A stretch of 64,000 nt of DNA, taken from contig NC_013595.1 of assembly GCF_000024865.1 (NCBI RefSeq), positions 4,340,001 through 4,404,000 on the forward strand, given 5' to 3'. Position 1 is the stretch's first letter. Every line of letters begins with the position of its first letter. The notes under the pieces were generated by a model that did no database searches, had not been told where the DNA came from, and worked only from the letters and a program-made list of their open reading frames with translations. Shown here in pieces: positions 35,123 through 43,343 of the stretch. This DNA comes from Streptosporangium roseum DSM 43021 (GTDB lineage: Bacteria; Actinomycetota; Actinomycetes; Streptosporangiales; Streptosporangiaceae). The translations under genes were made by a program, and so were the position numbers.

Positions 35123-36322
35123 GTGATTGCGCATGATGTCCAGGACCTTCTTGATTCCCTGGCCATGGCCGTCGGGCGGGGAATGGCCGTGGACGACCCC
35201 GAGGGCAGGGTCGTCGCGCACAGCGTCCACTACGGCGAGGTCGATCAGGTCCGGGCCCAGGCGATCCTGTCCAGATCCGTGCCCGCCGAGGTCGAGGCCT
35301 GGCAGGAGGCCCACGGGGTGGCCACGACCCGCGAGCCGGTCAGGATCCCGGCCAACCCGGCGCTGGGCATGGCGGCCAGGCTCTGCGTGCCGCTGCTCCA
35401 CCGGGACAGGCGGGTCGGCTTCCTCTGGGTCATCGAGGGCGACGGCCCGCTGAGCTCCGAGGAGGAGGCCAGGACCGTGCGCGAGGCCGCGGCCATCGCC
35501 GCCCTGCTCGACGGCGGCGGCAGCTCCCACACCCTGCGCAGCCTGCTCAACGGGGAGATCGCCGTACGGCGGGCGGCCGGGATCCTCGGCGAGGGGCCGC
35601 TGCGGGTTCTGGCCGTGCGCGTCCTGGCCGGTGGCGGTGACGTGGTGCGCGGTGACGTCGCGGGGGGCGCCGCCGGGCGGAGTGACGGCTCACGCGGCGG
35701 CATCGTGCGGGGTGACGGCCCACGCGGTGACGTCGCGCCGGGTGACGGCTCACGCGGCGATGCCGTACCCGGGGACCCTGGAGGGCTGGCCGGAGCGGTC
35801 GGCGACGAGCTCTCCCGGATGCGCCGTCCCCCCGCCTTCACGGTCGTCGACCGGCACGCCGTGCTGCTGCTCAACGGCGGTGAGGACGCGTCCGCGCTGG
35901 GGGAGTCGCTGGCCGCCAGGGCCGGCGGTCTCGCGGGGATCAGCGCGGTCCACCCCGGACTCGGCTCGCTCCGGAAGGCGTACGGCGAGGCGGTCGCCGC
36001 GGCCAGGGCCGCCGCGGCCGAGCCGGCGCTCGGGCCGGTCGCCCGCTGGCCGGAGCTGGGCGTCTACCGGCTGCTCGCCGAGCCCACGGCCTACCCGCTC
36101 GGCCCGCTGCGCGAGCATCCGGCGCTCGCCGTCACGCTGGAGACCTACCTGGACCACGGGGGAGACGCCCAGGAGACGGCCCGCCTGCTCCACCTCCACC
36201 GCACCAGCCTCTACTACCGTCTGGCCAGGATCGAGGAGCTGACCGGGAGGAGCCTGAAGGATGGAACCCAGCGGTTAGAACTCCATCTCGCGCTGAAGCT
36301 CGCCCGGTGGAATGCGGTGTAG
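35123..36322 (+). CDS. PucR family transcriptional regulator
   Basis: A 399-residue PucR/CdaR-type regulator. The first 130 residues form a GAF-like sensory region (GMAVDDPEGRVVAHSVHYGE, LCVPLLHRDRRVGFLWVIEG). The C-terminus has the PucR HTH: LETYLDHGGDAQETARLLHL followed by HRTSLYYRLARIEELTG. Between them, residues 170-221 are a low-complexity run of GD/RGD/GSRG repeats inserted into the GGDEF-like region, and the underlying DNA repeats GGTGACGGCTCACGCGG. It is divergent from the SHMT-like gene, its likely target. GTG 35123 follows an AGGA motif. Confidence 0.9.
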   Translation: MIAHDVQDLLDSLAMAVGRGMAVDDPEGRVVAHSVHYGEVDQVRAQAILSRSVPAEVEAWQEAHGVATTREPVRIPANPALGMAARLCVPLLHRDRRVGFLWVIEGDGPLSSEEEARTVREAAAIAALLDGGGSSHTLRSLLNGEIAVRRAAGILGEGPLRVLAVRVLAGGGDVVRGDVAGGAAGRSDGSRGGIVRGDGPRGDVAPGDGSRGDAVPGDPGGLAGAVGDELSRMRRPPAFTVVDRHAVLLLNGGEDASALGESLAARAGGLAGISAVHPGLGSLRKAYGEAVAAARAAAAEPALGPVARWPELGVYRLLAEPTAYPLGPLREHPALAVTLETYLDHGGDAQETARLLHLHRTSLYYRLARIEELTGRSLKDGTQRLELHLALKLARWNAV

Positions 36323-36510
36323 AGGCGGATAAATCTGGGCACAGCTCTGCGGTGCTGCAGTTGATCAGCGAGGTCATCACCATCACGGTCGTTCTCGGGC
36401 TCATCTGGCTGGCGATGCTCGTCGCCTCCGTGGTCGTCCTGCTCGCGCTGGCCGCGTTGGCCCTGACGACCCCGCGGGAGCAGGATGGATCCAGGACCCC
36501 CAGGAGGTAG
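36307..36510 (+). CDS. Small single-helix membrane protein
   Basis: A 67-residue reading frame (or about 52 from GTG 36352) with one long membrane helix, ISEVITITVVLGLIWLAMLV and ASVVVLLALAALAL, and a basic tail. It overlaps the end of the PucR gene and ends three bases before the WS/DGAT start. Its GC3 and hydrophobic pattern suggest a real gene, but the start is uncertain and the function unknown. Confidence 0.5.
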   Translation: MECGVEADKSGHSSAVLQLISEVITITVVLGLIWLAMLVASVVVLLALAALALTTPREQDGSRTPRR

Positions 36511-36513
36511 AGG

Positions 36514-37950
36514 ATGCGGCAGCTCAGCGCGGTGGATACGCAGTTTCTGAACTTCGAGACTTCGACGAACGTCGCCAACATCGCCGGACTGGCGATCCTG
36601 TCCGGCGGGCTGACCCGAGGTGACCTGCTCTCCCTGCTGGCCAGGCGGCTCCACCTGGCCGCGCCGTTCCGGCGGCGACTCGCCCTCGTGCCGTTCGGCC
36701 TGGACCATCCGTACTGGACCGAGGAGGGCAGGATCGATCTCGACTACCACGTGCGGGAGCTCGCGCTGCCCGCGCCGGGAACCGACGAGCAGCTCGGCGA
36801 GCAGGTGGCGCGGCTGCACGCCCGGCGCCTGGACCGGCGCCGCCCGCTCTGGGAGATGTATCTGATCCACGGCCTGTCCGGCGGCCGGACGGCCCTCTAC
36901 ATGAAGGTCCACCACGCCGCGGTCGACGGCGTCACCGGCGCCGACGTCCTCGCCGCCCTGCTGGACACCTCCCCCGAGCCCGCCGAGATCGCGATGGCGC
37001 CCGACAAGGAGCCGGAGGAACGGATCGACACGCGGGAGATGATGGTCAGAGGCGTCGCCAACGTCGTCCTCAACCCGGCGAACACGGTGAGGTTCCTGGC
37101 CAACGCCGTTCCCCACCTGGACGAGATCCCCGTGCTCTCGCAGCTTCCCGGAGCCGGGCTGGTCTCCCGGGTCACCCGGGATCTGGCCCACCGCCTGTCC
37201 GGCGAGGCCCCGGTGCCCGCCCTGCCCCGCATGACACCCCCTCGCACGCCCTTCAGCGGCCGGATCACCGGCCATCGCCGCTTCGCCTTCACCGCCCTGC
37301 CGCTGGAGGAGGTCAAGCAGGTCAAGAACGCCTTCGGCGTCACGGTGAACGACGTGGTGATGACCGTGTGCGCGGGAGCGCTGCGGCAGTGGCTGCTCAA
37401 GCACGACGCGCTGCCGGACCAGCCGCTCGTCGCGGGCGTGCCCTTCTCCCTCCGCACCCCGGGCGACGAGAGCGGGGGCAACCAGGTCACCATCATGATC
37501 ACCACACTGGCCACACAGGTCGCCGACCCACTGGAGCGGCTGCGGGCCGTACACGACGCGATGGCCCTGATCAAGGACCGTTCGTCCCTGGCCCCGGCCC
37601 GCTGGATCCAGGAGGTCAGCGACATGATGCCCTCGGCCCTGACCGGCCTGGCCGCCCGTGCCGCCTTCAACCTGTTCGCCGGGACCGCGGGCCCGATCAA
37701 CGTGGTGATCTCCAACGTCCCCGGCCCGCAGCTCCCGCTCTACGTGAGCGGGGTCCGGCTGCTCTCCTATCACCCCGTCTCGGTGATCACCGATGTCAGC
37801 GGCGGTCTCAACATCACGGTCTTCTCCTACGACGGCTCACTTGACGTGGGCGTGATCGCCTGCAGGGAGATGGTCCCGGATGTGTGGGTCGTCACCGACT
37901 ACCTCCGGGACGCCCTCTCCGAACTCAAGCTCCTCGCTGAGCAGGAGTGA
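36514..37950 (+). CDS. WS/DGAT family O-acyltransferase
   Basis: A 478-residue wax ester synthase / diacylglycerol acyltransferase (UPF0089) that esterifies acyl-CoA to alcohols or diacylglycerol for storage lipid. The active-site motif HHxxxDG is KVHHAAVDG (H133, H134, D138, G139). The N-terminal LSAVDTQFLNFE and the PLWEMYLIHGL block are typical, as are the C-terminal NVVISNVPGPQLPLY and LNITVFSYDG. AGGAGG precedes the ATG. Its last 114 bases are overlapped on the opposite strand by an ATP-binding protein gene. Confidence 0.93.
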   Translation: MRQLSAVDTQFLNFETSTNVANIAGLAILSGGLTRGDLLSLLARRLHLAAPFRRRLALVPFGLDHPYWTEEGRIDLDYHVRELALPAPGTDEQLGEQVARLHARRLDRRRPLWEMYLIHGLSGGRTALYMKVHHAAVDGVTGADVLAALLDTSPEPAEIAMAPDKEPEERIDTREMMVRGVANVVLNPANTVRFLANAVPHLDEIPVLSQLPGAGLVSRVTRDLAHRLSGEAPVPALPRMTPPRTPFSGRITGHRRFAFTALPLEEVKQVKNAFGVTVNDVVMTVCAGALRQWLLKHDALPDQPLVAGVPFSLRTPGDESGGNQVTIMITTLATQVADPLERLRAVHDAMALIKDRSSLAPARWIQEVSDMMPSALTGLAARAAFNLFAGTAGPINVVISNVPGPQLPLYVSGVRLLSYHPVSVITDVSGGLNITVFSYDGSLDVGVIACREMVPDVWVVTDYLRDALSELKLLAEQE

Positions 37951-38367
37951 CAGCCCCGGGGCGTCCTTGACGAAGCGCAGGTTCTTCTCCAGGCAGACAA
38001 TCGAGCCCCGCTCGTGCCGGTTGACGAAACGGATGTCATCGGCCAGAGCCCTCATGATGAGAAGGCCGCGGCCGTGCTCGGACGTCGACGGGGGCGACGA
38101 GCGCGGCCCGGAGAAGTCGAAACCGTTCCCGGCGTCCACCACCTTGATCACACAGCGGTCGCGGTAGAGCTCGGTGCTCACCATGTAGTCGTCACTGGGA
38201 GCGGCGTGCTGGATCACGTTGGAGCACGCCTCCGAGAGCATGAGCTGAATGTCCTCACGGATCTGCTTCTCCACCCCCAGGGCGCAGAGCGATGCGTCCA
38301 GCAGTTGCCGGATGACGGGAACACTCGCGGCGTCGCGCGGCAGACGCAACGAAATCGTAGCCTCCAC
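37837..38367 (-). CDS. HATPase_c anti-sigma factor-like ATP-binding protein
   Basis: A 176-residue RsbW/SpoIIAB-type kinase-like protein that would bind and inhibit a sigma factor or phosphorylate an anti-anti-sigma factor. The N box is LMLSEACSNVIQHA, the G1 box VVDAGNGFDF, and the G2 box SEHGRGLLIMRALAD. The GTG start at 38367 follows AAGGAGGAG. The final 40 residues run antisense into the WS/DGAT gene. The overlap is real as far as reading frames go, since no earlier stop exists. No sigma factor partner is nearby. Confidence 0.85.
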   Translation of the reverse strand: MEATISLRLPRDAASVPVIRQLLDASLCALGVEKQIREDIQLMLSEACSNVIQHAAPSDDYMVSTELYRDRCVIKVVDAGNGFDFSGPRSSPPSTSEHGRGLLIMRALADDIRFVNRHERGSIVCLEKNLRFVKDAPGLSLLLSEELEFGEGVPEVVGDDPHIRDHLPAGDHAHVK

Positions 38368-38856
38368 AGCTCCTCCTTCACAGATGACCTCTAGAGCCTT
38401 GCCCCGCCTCGGTCGTCCTAATCGACTGGAGGGAGTGCGTCTGCGCACCGGCCCGCGCGAGCGGCGCGGCCGGTGCCCGGTGACGCTCTGCGATCTTCGG
38501 CGGGCGGGGTCGCACGGAGACGGCCACCACATGATCATCCGGGGTCCGTGAAGACGCCCGAAGGTCGCGTGACGGCCGTGGCCGGCAGTGCGGCCCCTGC
38601 CGGCCGGGCTGTCGCCGCGGTCCCACCGGCCGCCGGCGACCGGCACATCGCGCCGGCGGCGCCCGGGATCCGGTTCCGATGTTCTCCGGTCCCCGGTCTT
38701 GCTCGATCGCTTTGGCCCGCCGCCACCCGGTGTGCCGTCGGCGGCTCCCGCGCAGCCGGCGTAGCGTGACGGAACGGGCGTCCCGGATGCGCCGTTAAGA
38801 TCATTTGCATCGTCACTCGAATCTGGGCCGCCGCCTGCCGATATCGCTTCGGGCGT
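38368..38856. other. 489-bp gap without a recognised gene
   Basis: This stretch separates the ATP-binding protein gene and the membrane protein at 38857. Reading frames here are R/A/P-rich artefacts. Its right end, around 38785-38856, is less GC-biased and may hold the promoter of the next gene. I see no convincing RNA gene or repeat. Confidence 0.5.
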
Positions 38857-40689
38857 GTGGCCGCCGTCGTCGTCGCGCTCTACCTGGCCGCCGTGGCCGT
38901 CGCCGCCGCGTCCGGCGACCTGTCGGCGCTGTCGGTGGCCGCGACGGCCACGACGTGGAACCTCTCCGCGTGGGGAGACTGGCTGGGGCCCCTGGTCGCC
39001 GGGATCTGCGGGCTCAACGCGTGGATGCTGTGGCAGGTGCTGCGCGGTCCCGCGCTGCCGCGCGCCGAGGGGTTGCCGCGCAGCGTGGTCTGGCTCCGGC
39101 GCCTGCTCTATGCGGGCCTCGCCGGCGACCTGGTGCTCTGGGAGCTCGTCGACGAGCTGTCCGGCACCGTGGCGTACGTCGCGAGCCTGGTCATGTGGGC
39201 CGCCACGCTGATCCTGCTGGTGCGGGTCGTCTCCGGGGTCTCGGCCCGGTTCCGGGCGATCGCCCTCGCGCTCGGCCTGATCGGCGTGCTGACCCCGGCG
39301 CCGCTGGTCCTCTTCGACGGCCCCGGCCTCCAGGTGATCAGCCTGCTGGGACTGGCGAGCCTCGGCGCGACGGTGATGATCCTCATCGGGCAGCGCCGCG
39401 ACGGGCGGTGGAGCAGCGCCACGATCGACATCGGGCGGATCGCCCTCATCACCCCGCTGGTTGCCCCGCTGGCCTTCCCCGTGCTCGGCTTCGCCTTTCA
39501 GGGCGAGGAACTGCCGTTCGACGGCCCGGGGCTCGTGGTGAGCGCGCTCGGCGTGTTCAACACGGTGTGGCTGGCGCGCACCGCGCACGAGCTCGCCAGG
39601 CCCGCCACCAGGCCCGCCGCTGGAACCGCCGCCAGGCCTGCCGACATGCCCGCCGCTGGAACCGCCGCCAGGCCTGCCGACATGCCCGCCGTTGGAACCG
39701 CCACGCGGCCCGCCACCGGCCGCGGGCCGCGGCTGTCCGTCGCCGTCGCGCTCGTGCTGCCGCTCGTCGTGGTCGGCGCCGAGGAAGACGCCCGGCTCAG
39801 CTTCACCGGTGCGGACGAGGGCTGCCGCGAGCGGATCCGGCCCTACGCCGACACCCGGCCGCAGGACCGGTGGCGGGCGTTCCTCTGCCTCGCCAGGGAC
39901 GACACCTCCACAGGGAAGCCGATGTTCCCCGAGGACCTGCCGGACCAGCGCGTCCTGGCGTACGGCAAGCAGCTGTGCGCGGTGCCCGGCGTCGAGGGGC
40001 GGCAGGAACTGCTCCGGCGGGCGGGCGGGTCGGCGGGCACGGCCGGGCTCGGCGACGCCCTGGAGTTCCTGTGCCCCGGCGTCGTCGCCCAGCAGCGGGC
40101 GGACGAGGCGCGCGACCAGGCCGAGCGGGAGCGGGAGCTGGCCGCGTGGGAGGCCGAGATGAACGCCCGATGCGCCGACCCCTGGCCGAAGCTGCGGGCC
40201 AGGCGGCAGGGCACGGCCGCGTACCTGCTCTTCGAAGGGGGCGGCTACACCGTCTTCGACGACCGGGACAGCACCGAGGGCGCGGGCGGCGACATCTTCA
40301 AGGCCATCGACGACGGGTTCATCGATGCCGCCGGCAGCAGCGCCGCCATCACGACCTACGGCGAGAACGAGCCGATGTGCCTCACGGTCAAGGCGTTCGG
40401 CGCCGCCCCGCCGCTCCGGCTCAAGGGCTGGGACCGGGTGGTCGAGGTGGGCGTCGTCAGCCGCAGCGGCCGCCTGGTCGTACCGTCGTACCCCGAGGGC
40501 GGCGACAGCGGGACGATCAAGCCGCTGCCCAATCTGGCCGTCGACGGCCCCGGCCACTACCGGATGCGCGTCTACGCCCGCCCGTTCGAGTGGGACGAGG
40601 ACGACCCCGATGCGCCCGTCGAGGAGCACCTGATCATCGTCTACCCCGGCCGTTCCGCGAAGAAGCTTGTCCACCGCCCTTGGCGGTGA
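38857..40689 (+). CDS. Multi-pass membrane protein with extracellular C-terminal domain
   Basis: A 610-residue protein of no recognised family, start GTG 38857. About seven to eight helices occupy residues 1-250 (for example VVALYLAAVAVAAASG, LVAGICGLNAWMLWQVL, VMWAATLILLVRVVSGV, IALITPLVAPLAFPVLGF). An alanine/proline repeat linker at 253-287 precedes a further helix (RLSVAVALVLPLVVVGA) and a soluble 300-residue domain with several Cys (GCRERIRPYADT, LCLARDD, QLCAVPG, FLCPGVV, MNARCADP). The tail is beta-rich (GHYRMRVYARPFEWDEDDPD). It may be a surface sensor or structural protein. Confidence 0.72.
   Translation: MAAVVVALYLAAVAVAAASGDLSALSVAATATTWNLSAWGDWLGPLVAGICGLNAWMLWQVLRGPALPRAEGLPRSVVWLRRLLYAGLAGDLVLWELVDELSGTVAYVASLVMWAATLILLVRVVSGVSARFRAIALALGLIGVLTPAPLVLFDGPGLQVISLLGLASLGATVMILIGQRRDGRWSSATIDIGRIALITPLVAPLAFPVLGFAFQGEELPFDGPGLVVSALGVFNTVWLARTAHELARPATRPAAGTAARPADMPAAGTAARPADMPAVGTATRPATGRGPRLSVAVALVLPLVVVGAEEDARLSFTGADEGCRERIRPYADTRPQDRWRAFLCLARDDTSTGKPMFPEDLPDQRVLAYGKQLCAVPGVEGRQELLRRAGGSAGTAGLGDALEFLCPGVVAQQRADEARDQAERERELAAWEAEMNARCADPWPKLRARRQGTAAYLLFEGGGYTVFDDRDSTEGAGGDIFKAIDDGFIDAAGSSAAITTYGENEPMCLTVKAFGAAPPLRLKGWDRVVEVGVVSRSGRLVVPSYPEGGDSGTIKPLPNLAVDGPGHYRMRVYARPFEWDEDDPDAPVEEHLIIVYPGRSAKKLVHRPWR
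39613..39704 (+). repeat. 36-bp in-frame tandem repeat in a linker
   Basis: Units start at 39613, 39649 and 39685 (period 36 bp, about 2.6 copies), encoding PAAGTAARPADM repeated in the linker of the membrane protein. Being a multiple of three, it changes linker length without breaking the frame. Confidence 0.8.
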
Positions 40690-40753
40690 GTGGTGAGGCT
40701 TCTCCACCCTGATGGCTCCGGTCACGGCAGGACCGTGCGGAGCAGCCGGTCGT

Positions 40754-41167
40754 GCGGCGCCGTACCGGGTGGAGGGTCAAAAGCGCGGCGAGGGGTGGGT
40801 GGGTGGCCGGGGACCGGCCCATCCGCGCGGCGCCGTACGGAGTGCTCCCCGCTGCGCGGGCCGGGGGAGGGGGCGGTGCGGGGGGTTTTCCTTGATCTGT
40901 TGGGATTGGGCGTCCTATAGCACTGCTAATCCCAACAGATCAAGGAAAAGCCCTGATCACTACCCGCTCCCGGGGCTCATCGGCGCCCGCCCTGCCTCGC
41001 CCGATCCACCACCGCCCTCACCAGGCCTCCCCACCCGCCCATCAGCCGGCCCCTCCTGAGCACCCCCCCCAGGCCACGAGACACCGGCCCGCACGGAAGA
41101 AGCGGTCCCGGGCCACCCCACCCACCCCTCGCTGGGCTTTTGACCTTCCACCCCGGTACGGTGCCGC
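40754..41167. repeat. Long imperfect inverted repeat, arms ~64 bp, around a perfect 22-bp hairpin
   Basis: Arm 40754-40816 and arm 41103-41167 are reverse complements at about 58 of 65 aligned positions (~89%), both containing GGGTCAAAAGC-like or AAGGTCAAAAGC cores and GCGAGGGGTGGGTGGG. Between them lies a perfect 22-bp inverted repeat. The element carries no gene and may be a MITE, a dispersed intergenic repeat pair or the ends of a lost mobile element. It abuts a Nudix gene relic. Confidence 0.7.
40886..40949. terminator. Perfect 22-bp stem hairpin
   Basis: Arms 40886-40907 and 40928-40949 are exact reverse complements (22 bp), starting with TTTTCC and ending GGAAAA, around a 20-base loop with a small CTATAG palindrome. 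As RNA it would be a strong bidirectional terminator; its A/T content is unlike its surroundings and suggests an inserted repeat. Confidence 0.6.
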
Positions 41168-41212
41168 GCCGGTTGACGGTGAACGACCCCGAGCCCACCC
41201 CCGGTCCCGGCA

Positions 41213-41341
41213 ATTACCCTCAACCCCAGCCCCGGCATCGGATACCCGTACACCACGCCACTGGACGTGGCCCAGTGGGATGCGGTCGTCTTCGTCGAGA
41301 ATGACCGCGCGGACCGAACGACGCAGATGCACCGAGGACAT
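41213..41341 (-). pseudogene. Nudix hydrolase N-terminal relic
   Basis: From ATG 41341 the frame reads MSSVHLRRSVRAVILDEDDR, then IPLGHVQWRGVRVSDAGAG. This matches the first strand of Nudix hydrolases (RRSVRAVILDEDDRILLC) and the approach to the Nudix box (W-x-PGGGVE), but the box and everything after are missing. The sequence runs into the inverted-repeat element. It is a decayed or truncated gene. The call rests on about 40 residues. Confidence 0.5.
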
Positions 41342-41492
41342 CCGCGCATGCTGTCCGCCTATCCTCGGCCTGAACGATCCCTTGGAGTTGATCATCTAGG
41401 CCGGTCGATCAGGAACAGGGGTCGCGTTCGCGCGCCCCCATCCCTGGTCGACGTGCTCGCCCGCCACCTGGCTCCGCGCTGGACGCCGATCG

Positions 41493-41867
41493 TCAGCCCG
41501 CGTCCAGGTCCATGCGGAGGAACTCGGTGATGCGGAGCAGTCTCGGTGGGCGTGGCACCTCATCGGGGAGAGCCTGAAACGCCTCGTCTTTCCCGACGAG
41601 GCGTGGGGCGGCGAGTTCCACCTCTCTCCCGTCGACCCGGAGCCTCGCCCCATTGGCCGCCAGGACGTTCTGCACCCAGTCCGAGCGCGATCCGTACACC
41701 AGAACGAACAGGTAGCCGCCGTCGACCGGGTGCGCGTCGAGCGGCGTGCGGTACGTCGTGCCGGAGACGCGACCGACGTGAGTCAGCACCGGCCACGTCC
41801 CGCTCGCGATCGCGCGAGGGTTGAACACCCGCTTGTTCACGTGCCCCCACCACCTCGGCATCGGCAT
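41493..41867 (-). CDS. Deazaflavin (F420)-dependent nitroreductase family protein
   Basis: A 124-residue Ddn/DUF385-type protein that uses reduced F420 for nitro or quinone reduction. Typical blocks are MPRWWGHVNKRVFNPRAIAS, LTHVGRVSGTTYRTPLDAHP and YLFVLVYGSRSDWVQNVLAA. The start follows GGAG. It is divergent from a TetR regulator, and three palindromic operators lie between them, so it is probably the regulator's target. Confidence 0.88.
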   Translation of the reverse strand: MPMPRWWGHVNKRVFNPRAIASGTWPVLTHVGRVSGTTYRTPLDAHPVDGGYLFVLVYGSRSDWVQNVLAANGARLRVDGREVELAAPRLVGKDEAFQALPDEVPRPPRLLRITEFLRMDLDAG

Positions 41868-41948
41868 CGGGATCTCCTTGTCTCACCCCGGCGGGGCGCG
41901 TCGTGGGTCAGACGTTCGCCGAGCTCCCCGCTGATTCCAGCCCCGGGA

Positions 41949-41999
41949 CTTACGCTCGTAAGATGGCTTACGTGTGTAAGGCTGACTTACGCGTGTAAG
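41949..41999. promoter_or_regulatory. Three CTTAC-N4-GTAAG operators
   Basis: Three palindromes of the form CTTAC-NNNN-GTAAG occur at 41949-41962, 41967-41980 and 41986-41999, spaced 18 and 19 bp. They lie between the divergent nitroreductase (start 41867) and TetR (start 42031) genes. Regular spacing near two helical turns suggests repressor dimers stacked on alternating DNA faces. This is one of the clearest operator arrays in the window. Confidence 0.75.
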
Positions 42000-42030
42000 G
42001 TTGTCAACCCGCCCCTACCCTGGAGCCGTC

Positions 42031-42717
42031 GTGTCATCCTCACCACCGTTACTGCCGCGGCAACCGCTCAGCAGAGGTCGCGTGCTGGAAGCCGCGATCC
42101 GGGTCGCGGATCGCGGCGGCGTGGAGGCGATCACGATGCGACGGGTGGCGCAGGAGCTGGGCGTGGAGGCGATGTCGCTCTACCACCACGTACCGAACAA
42201 GGACGCGATCCTCGACGGCGTGGTCGACATGGTGTTCGCGGCGATCGAGCTGCCCGGTGCCGAGTGCGACGATTGGCGCGACGCGATCCGCGCGCGGGCT
42301 TCCTCTGCGCGTGTGGTCTTGTCGCAGCACAGCTGGGCTCTCGGCCTCATGGACTCCCGTCGCAACCCGGGGACGGCGACGCTGCGCCACCACGATGCCG
42401 TCCTCGGTGTCTTACGGGAGGCGGGGTTCACGCTGCCGATGGCCGCGCACGCCGTCTCGCTCATCGACAGCTACATCGGCGGGTTCGTCCTTCAGGAGGC
42501 GAACCTGCCGGTGACGACGCCGGACGATGTCGAGGAAGTGGCCGGCAGTATCCTCAAGCACCTGCCGGCGGACGAATACCCGTACCTCACGGAGATGATC
42601 GTCGACCACGCCCTGCGACCGGGCTACGACCACACGAGCGAGTTCGGCTACGGCCTGGCCCTCATTCTGGATGCGCTCGAAGCTCGCCGGAGGCAGAGCC
42701 CCGACACCGCCACGTGA
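42031..42717 (+). CDS. TetR family regulator (TetR_C_1 type)
   Basis: A 228-residue TetR repressor. The HTH is at about 15-60 (RGRVLEAAIRVADRGGVEAI, TMRRVAQELGVEAMSLYHHV), followed by the ligand-binding helices of the class that includes tetracycline repressors (HAVSLIDSYIGGFVLQEANL). GTG 42031 has GGAG at seven bases; a TTG at 42001 would overlap the operator array and is unlikely. It is divergent from the F420-dependent reductase, with three operators between. Confidence 0.9.
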   Translation: MSSSPPLLPRQPLSRGRVLEAAIRVADRGGVEAITMRRVAQELGVEAMSLYHHVPNKDAILDGVVDMVFAAIELPGAECDDWRDAIRARASSARVVLSQHSWALGLMDSRRNPGTATLRHHDAVLGVLREAGFTLPMAAHAVSLIDSYIGGFVLQEANLPVTTPDDVEEVAGSILKHLPADEYPYLTEMIVDHALRPGYDHTSEFGYGLALILDALEARRRQSPDTAT

Positions 42718-42822
42718 GACGCACCTCGCCTCTGCTGCCGAAGCAAGCCGGCCCGGCGCTCGTGTAGGCCCAGCACTCCCGAAGCTCCGGTGAGCCGCAA
42801 AGACATTCCAGGGGTTCGGGTG

Positions 42823-43128
42823 TCAAGCAGCGGCATCGTCGTGGTGTGGCCAAGCGGTGGCCTCCTCGTAGAGGGTGCCGGTCTTGAGGTACCCGTGCAG
42901 GGTCTTCCTGCCGTCGGGCGTGCTGTAAATCAGCGTCCCGTAGCCTCTCATGCTGCCGTTGTGGTTGAGGAGGGTGCCGGCGCAGTCCGGGCCCGTGTCC
43001 TGCGTGTACACCCCGAGGAGGTCGAAGAGGCCGCCGCTCTGGGCGTGCGGCTTGCGCATCTCCAGCAGCTCCGGTGGCTTCGGCTCCGGCCAGATCTGGA
43101 ACCCCGCCCGGCCCCATATGACCGGCAC
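42823..43128 (-). CDS. Hypothetical protein
   Basis: A 101-residue frame with natural composition: FQIWPEPKPPELLEMRKPHA, QSGGLFDLLGVYTQDTGPDC, NGSMRGYGTLIYSTPDGRKT. It has no recognised family. Its first 11 bases overlap a DsbA-type relic on the other strand. It may be an intact small gene or itself a remnant in this scarred zone. Confidence 0.45.
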   Translation of the reverse strand: MPVIWGRAGFQIWPEPKPPELLEMRKPHAQSGGLFDLLGVYTQDTGPDCAGTLLNHNGSMRGYGTLIYSTPDGRKTLHGYLKTGTLYEEATAWPHHDDAAA

Positions 43129-43333
43129 CCACTTCGCCGACCACGCGACGCTGGTCGCACTGGCGGCTGAGGCCGGATTCCCCGTCGACGTCGCCCGGTC
43201 GCTGCTGCGGGGCGACGACTACGCCGAAGCCGTACGCGCCGATGAGGGCGCGGCGCGCCGCCACGGCCTGGGACGCAGAGCGCCCCGGTTGTTGCGGGCA
43301 TTCCGGAAGGAAAACGTCCGGAACCGGTCCTAG
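43118..43333 (+). pseudogene. DsbA/FrnE-type oxidoreductase relic
   Basis: The frame HFADHATLVALAAEAGFPVD, VARSLLRGDDYAEAVRADEG, AARRHGLG matches the helical part of FrnE-like DsbA family oxidoreductases (VADHEVLVELAAEAGLD, then LAGDAYADEVRADEAEARALG). The N-terminal thioredoxin CPWC part is absent. After AARRHGLG the expected GVPFF strand is replaced by RRAPRLLRAF, so the 3' end is also frameshifted. This is a degraded fragment. Confidence 0.55.
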
Positions 43334-43343
43334 CATGCGGGCC

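Noticed and set aside
38368..40725. Upstream part of a 962-aa minus-strand frame
   Set aside because: Only the last 176 residues are a real HATPase protein with its own GTG and ribosome binding site; the rest is antisense of the membrane protein and spacer.
40960..41349. 129-aa minus-strand frame across the inverted repeat
   Set aside because: The frame only spans the repeat and part of the Nudix relic in the wrong phase.
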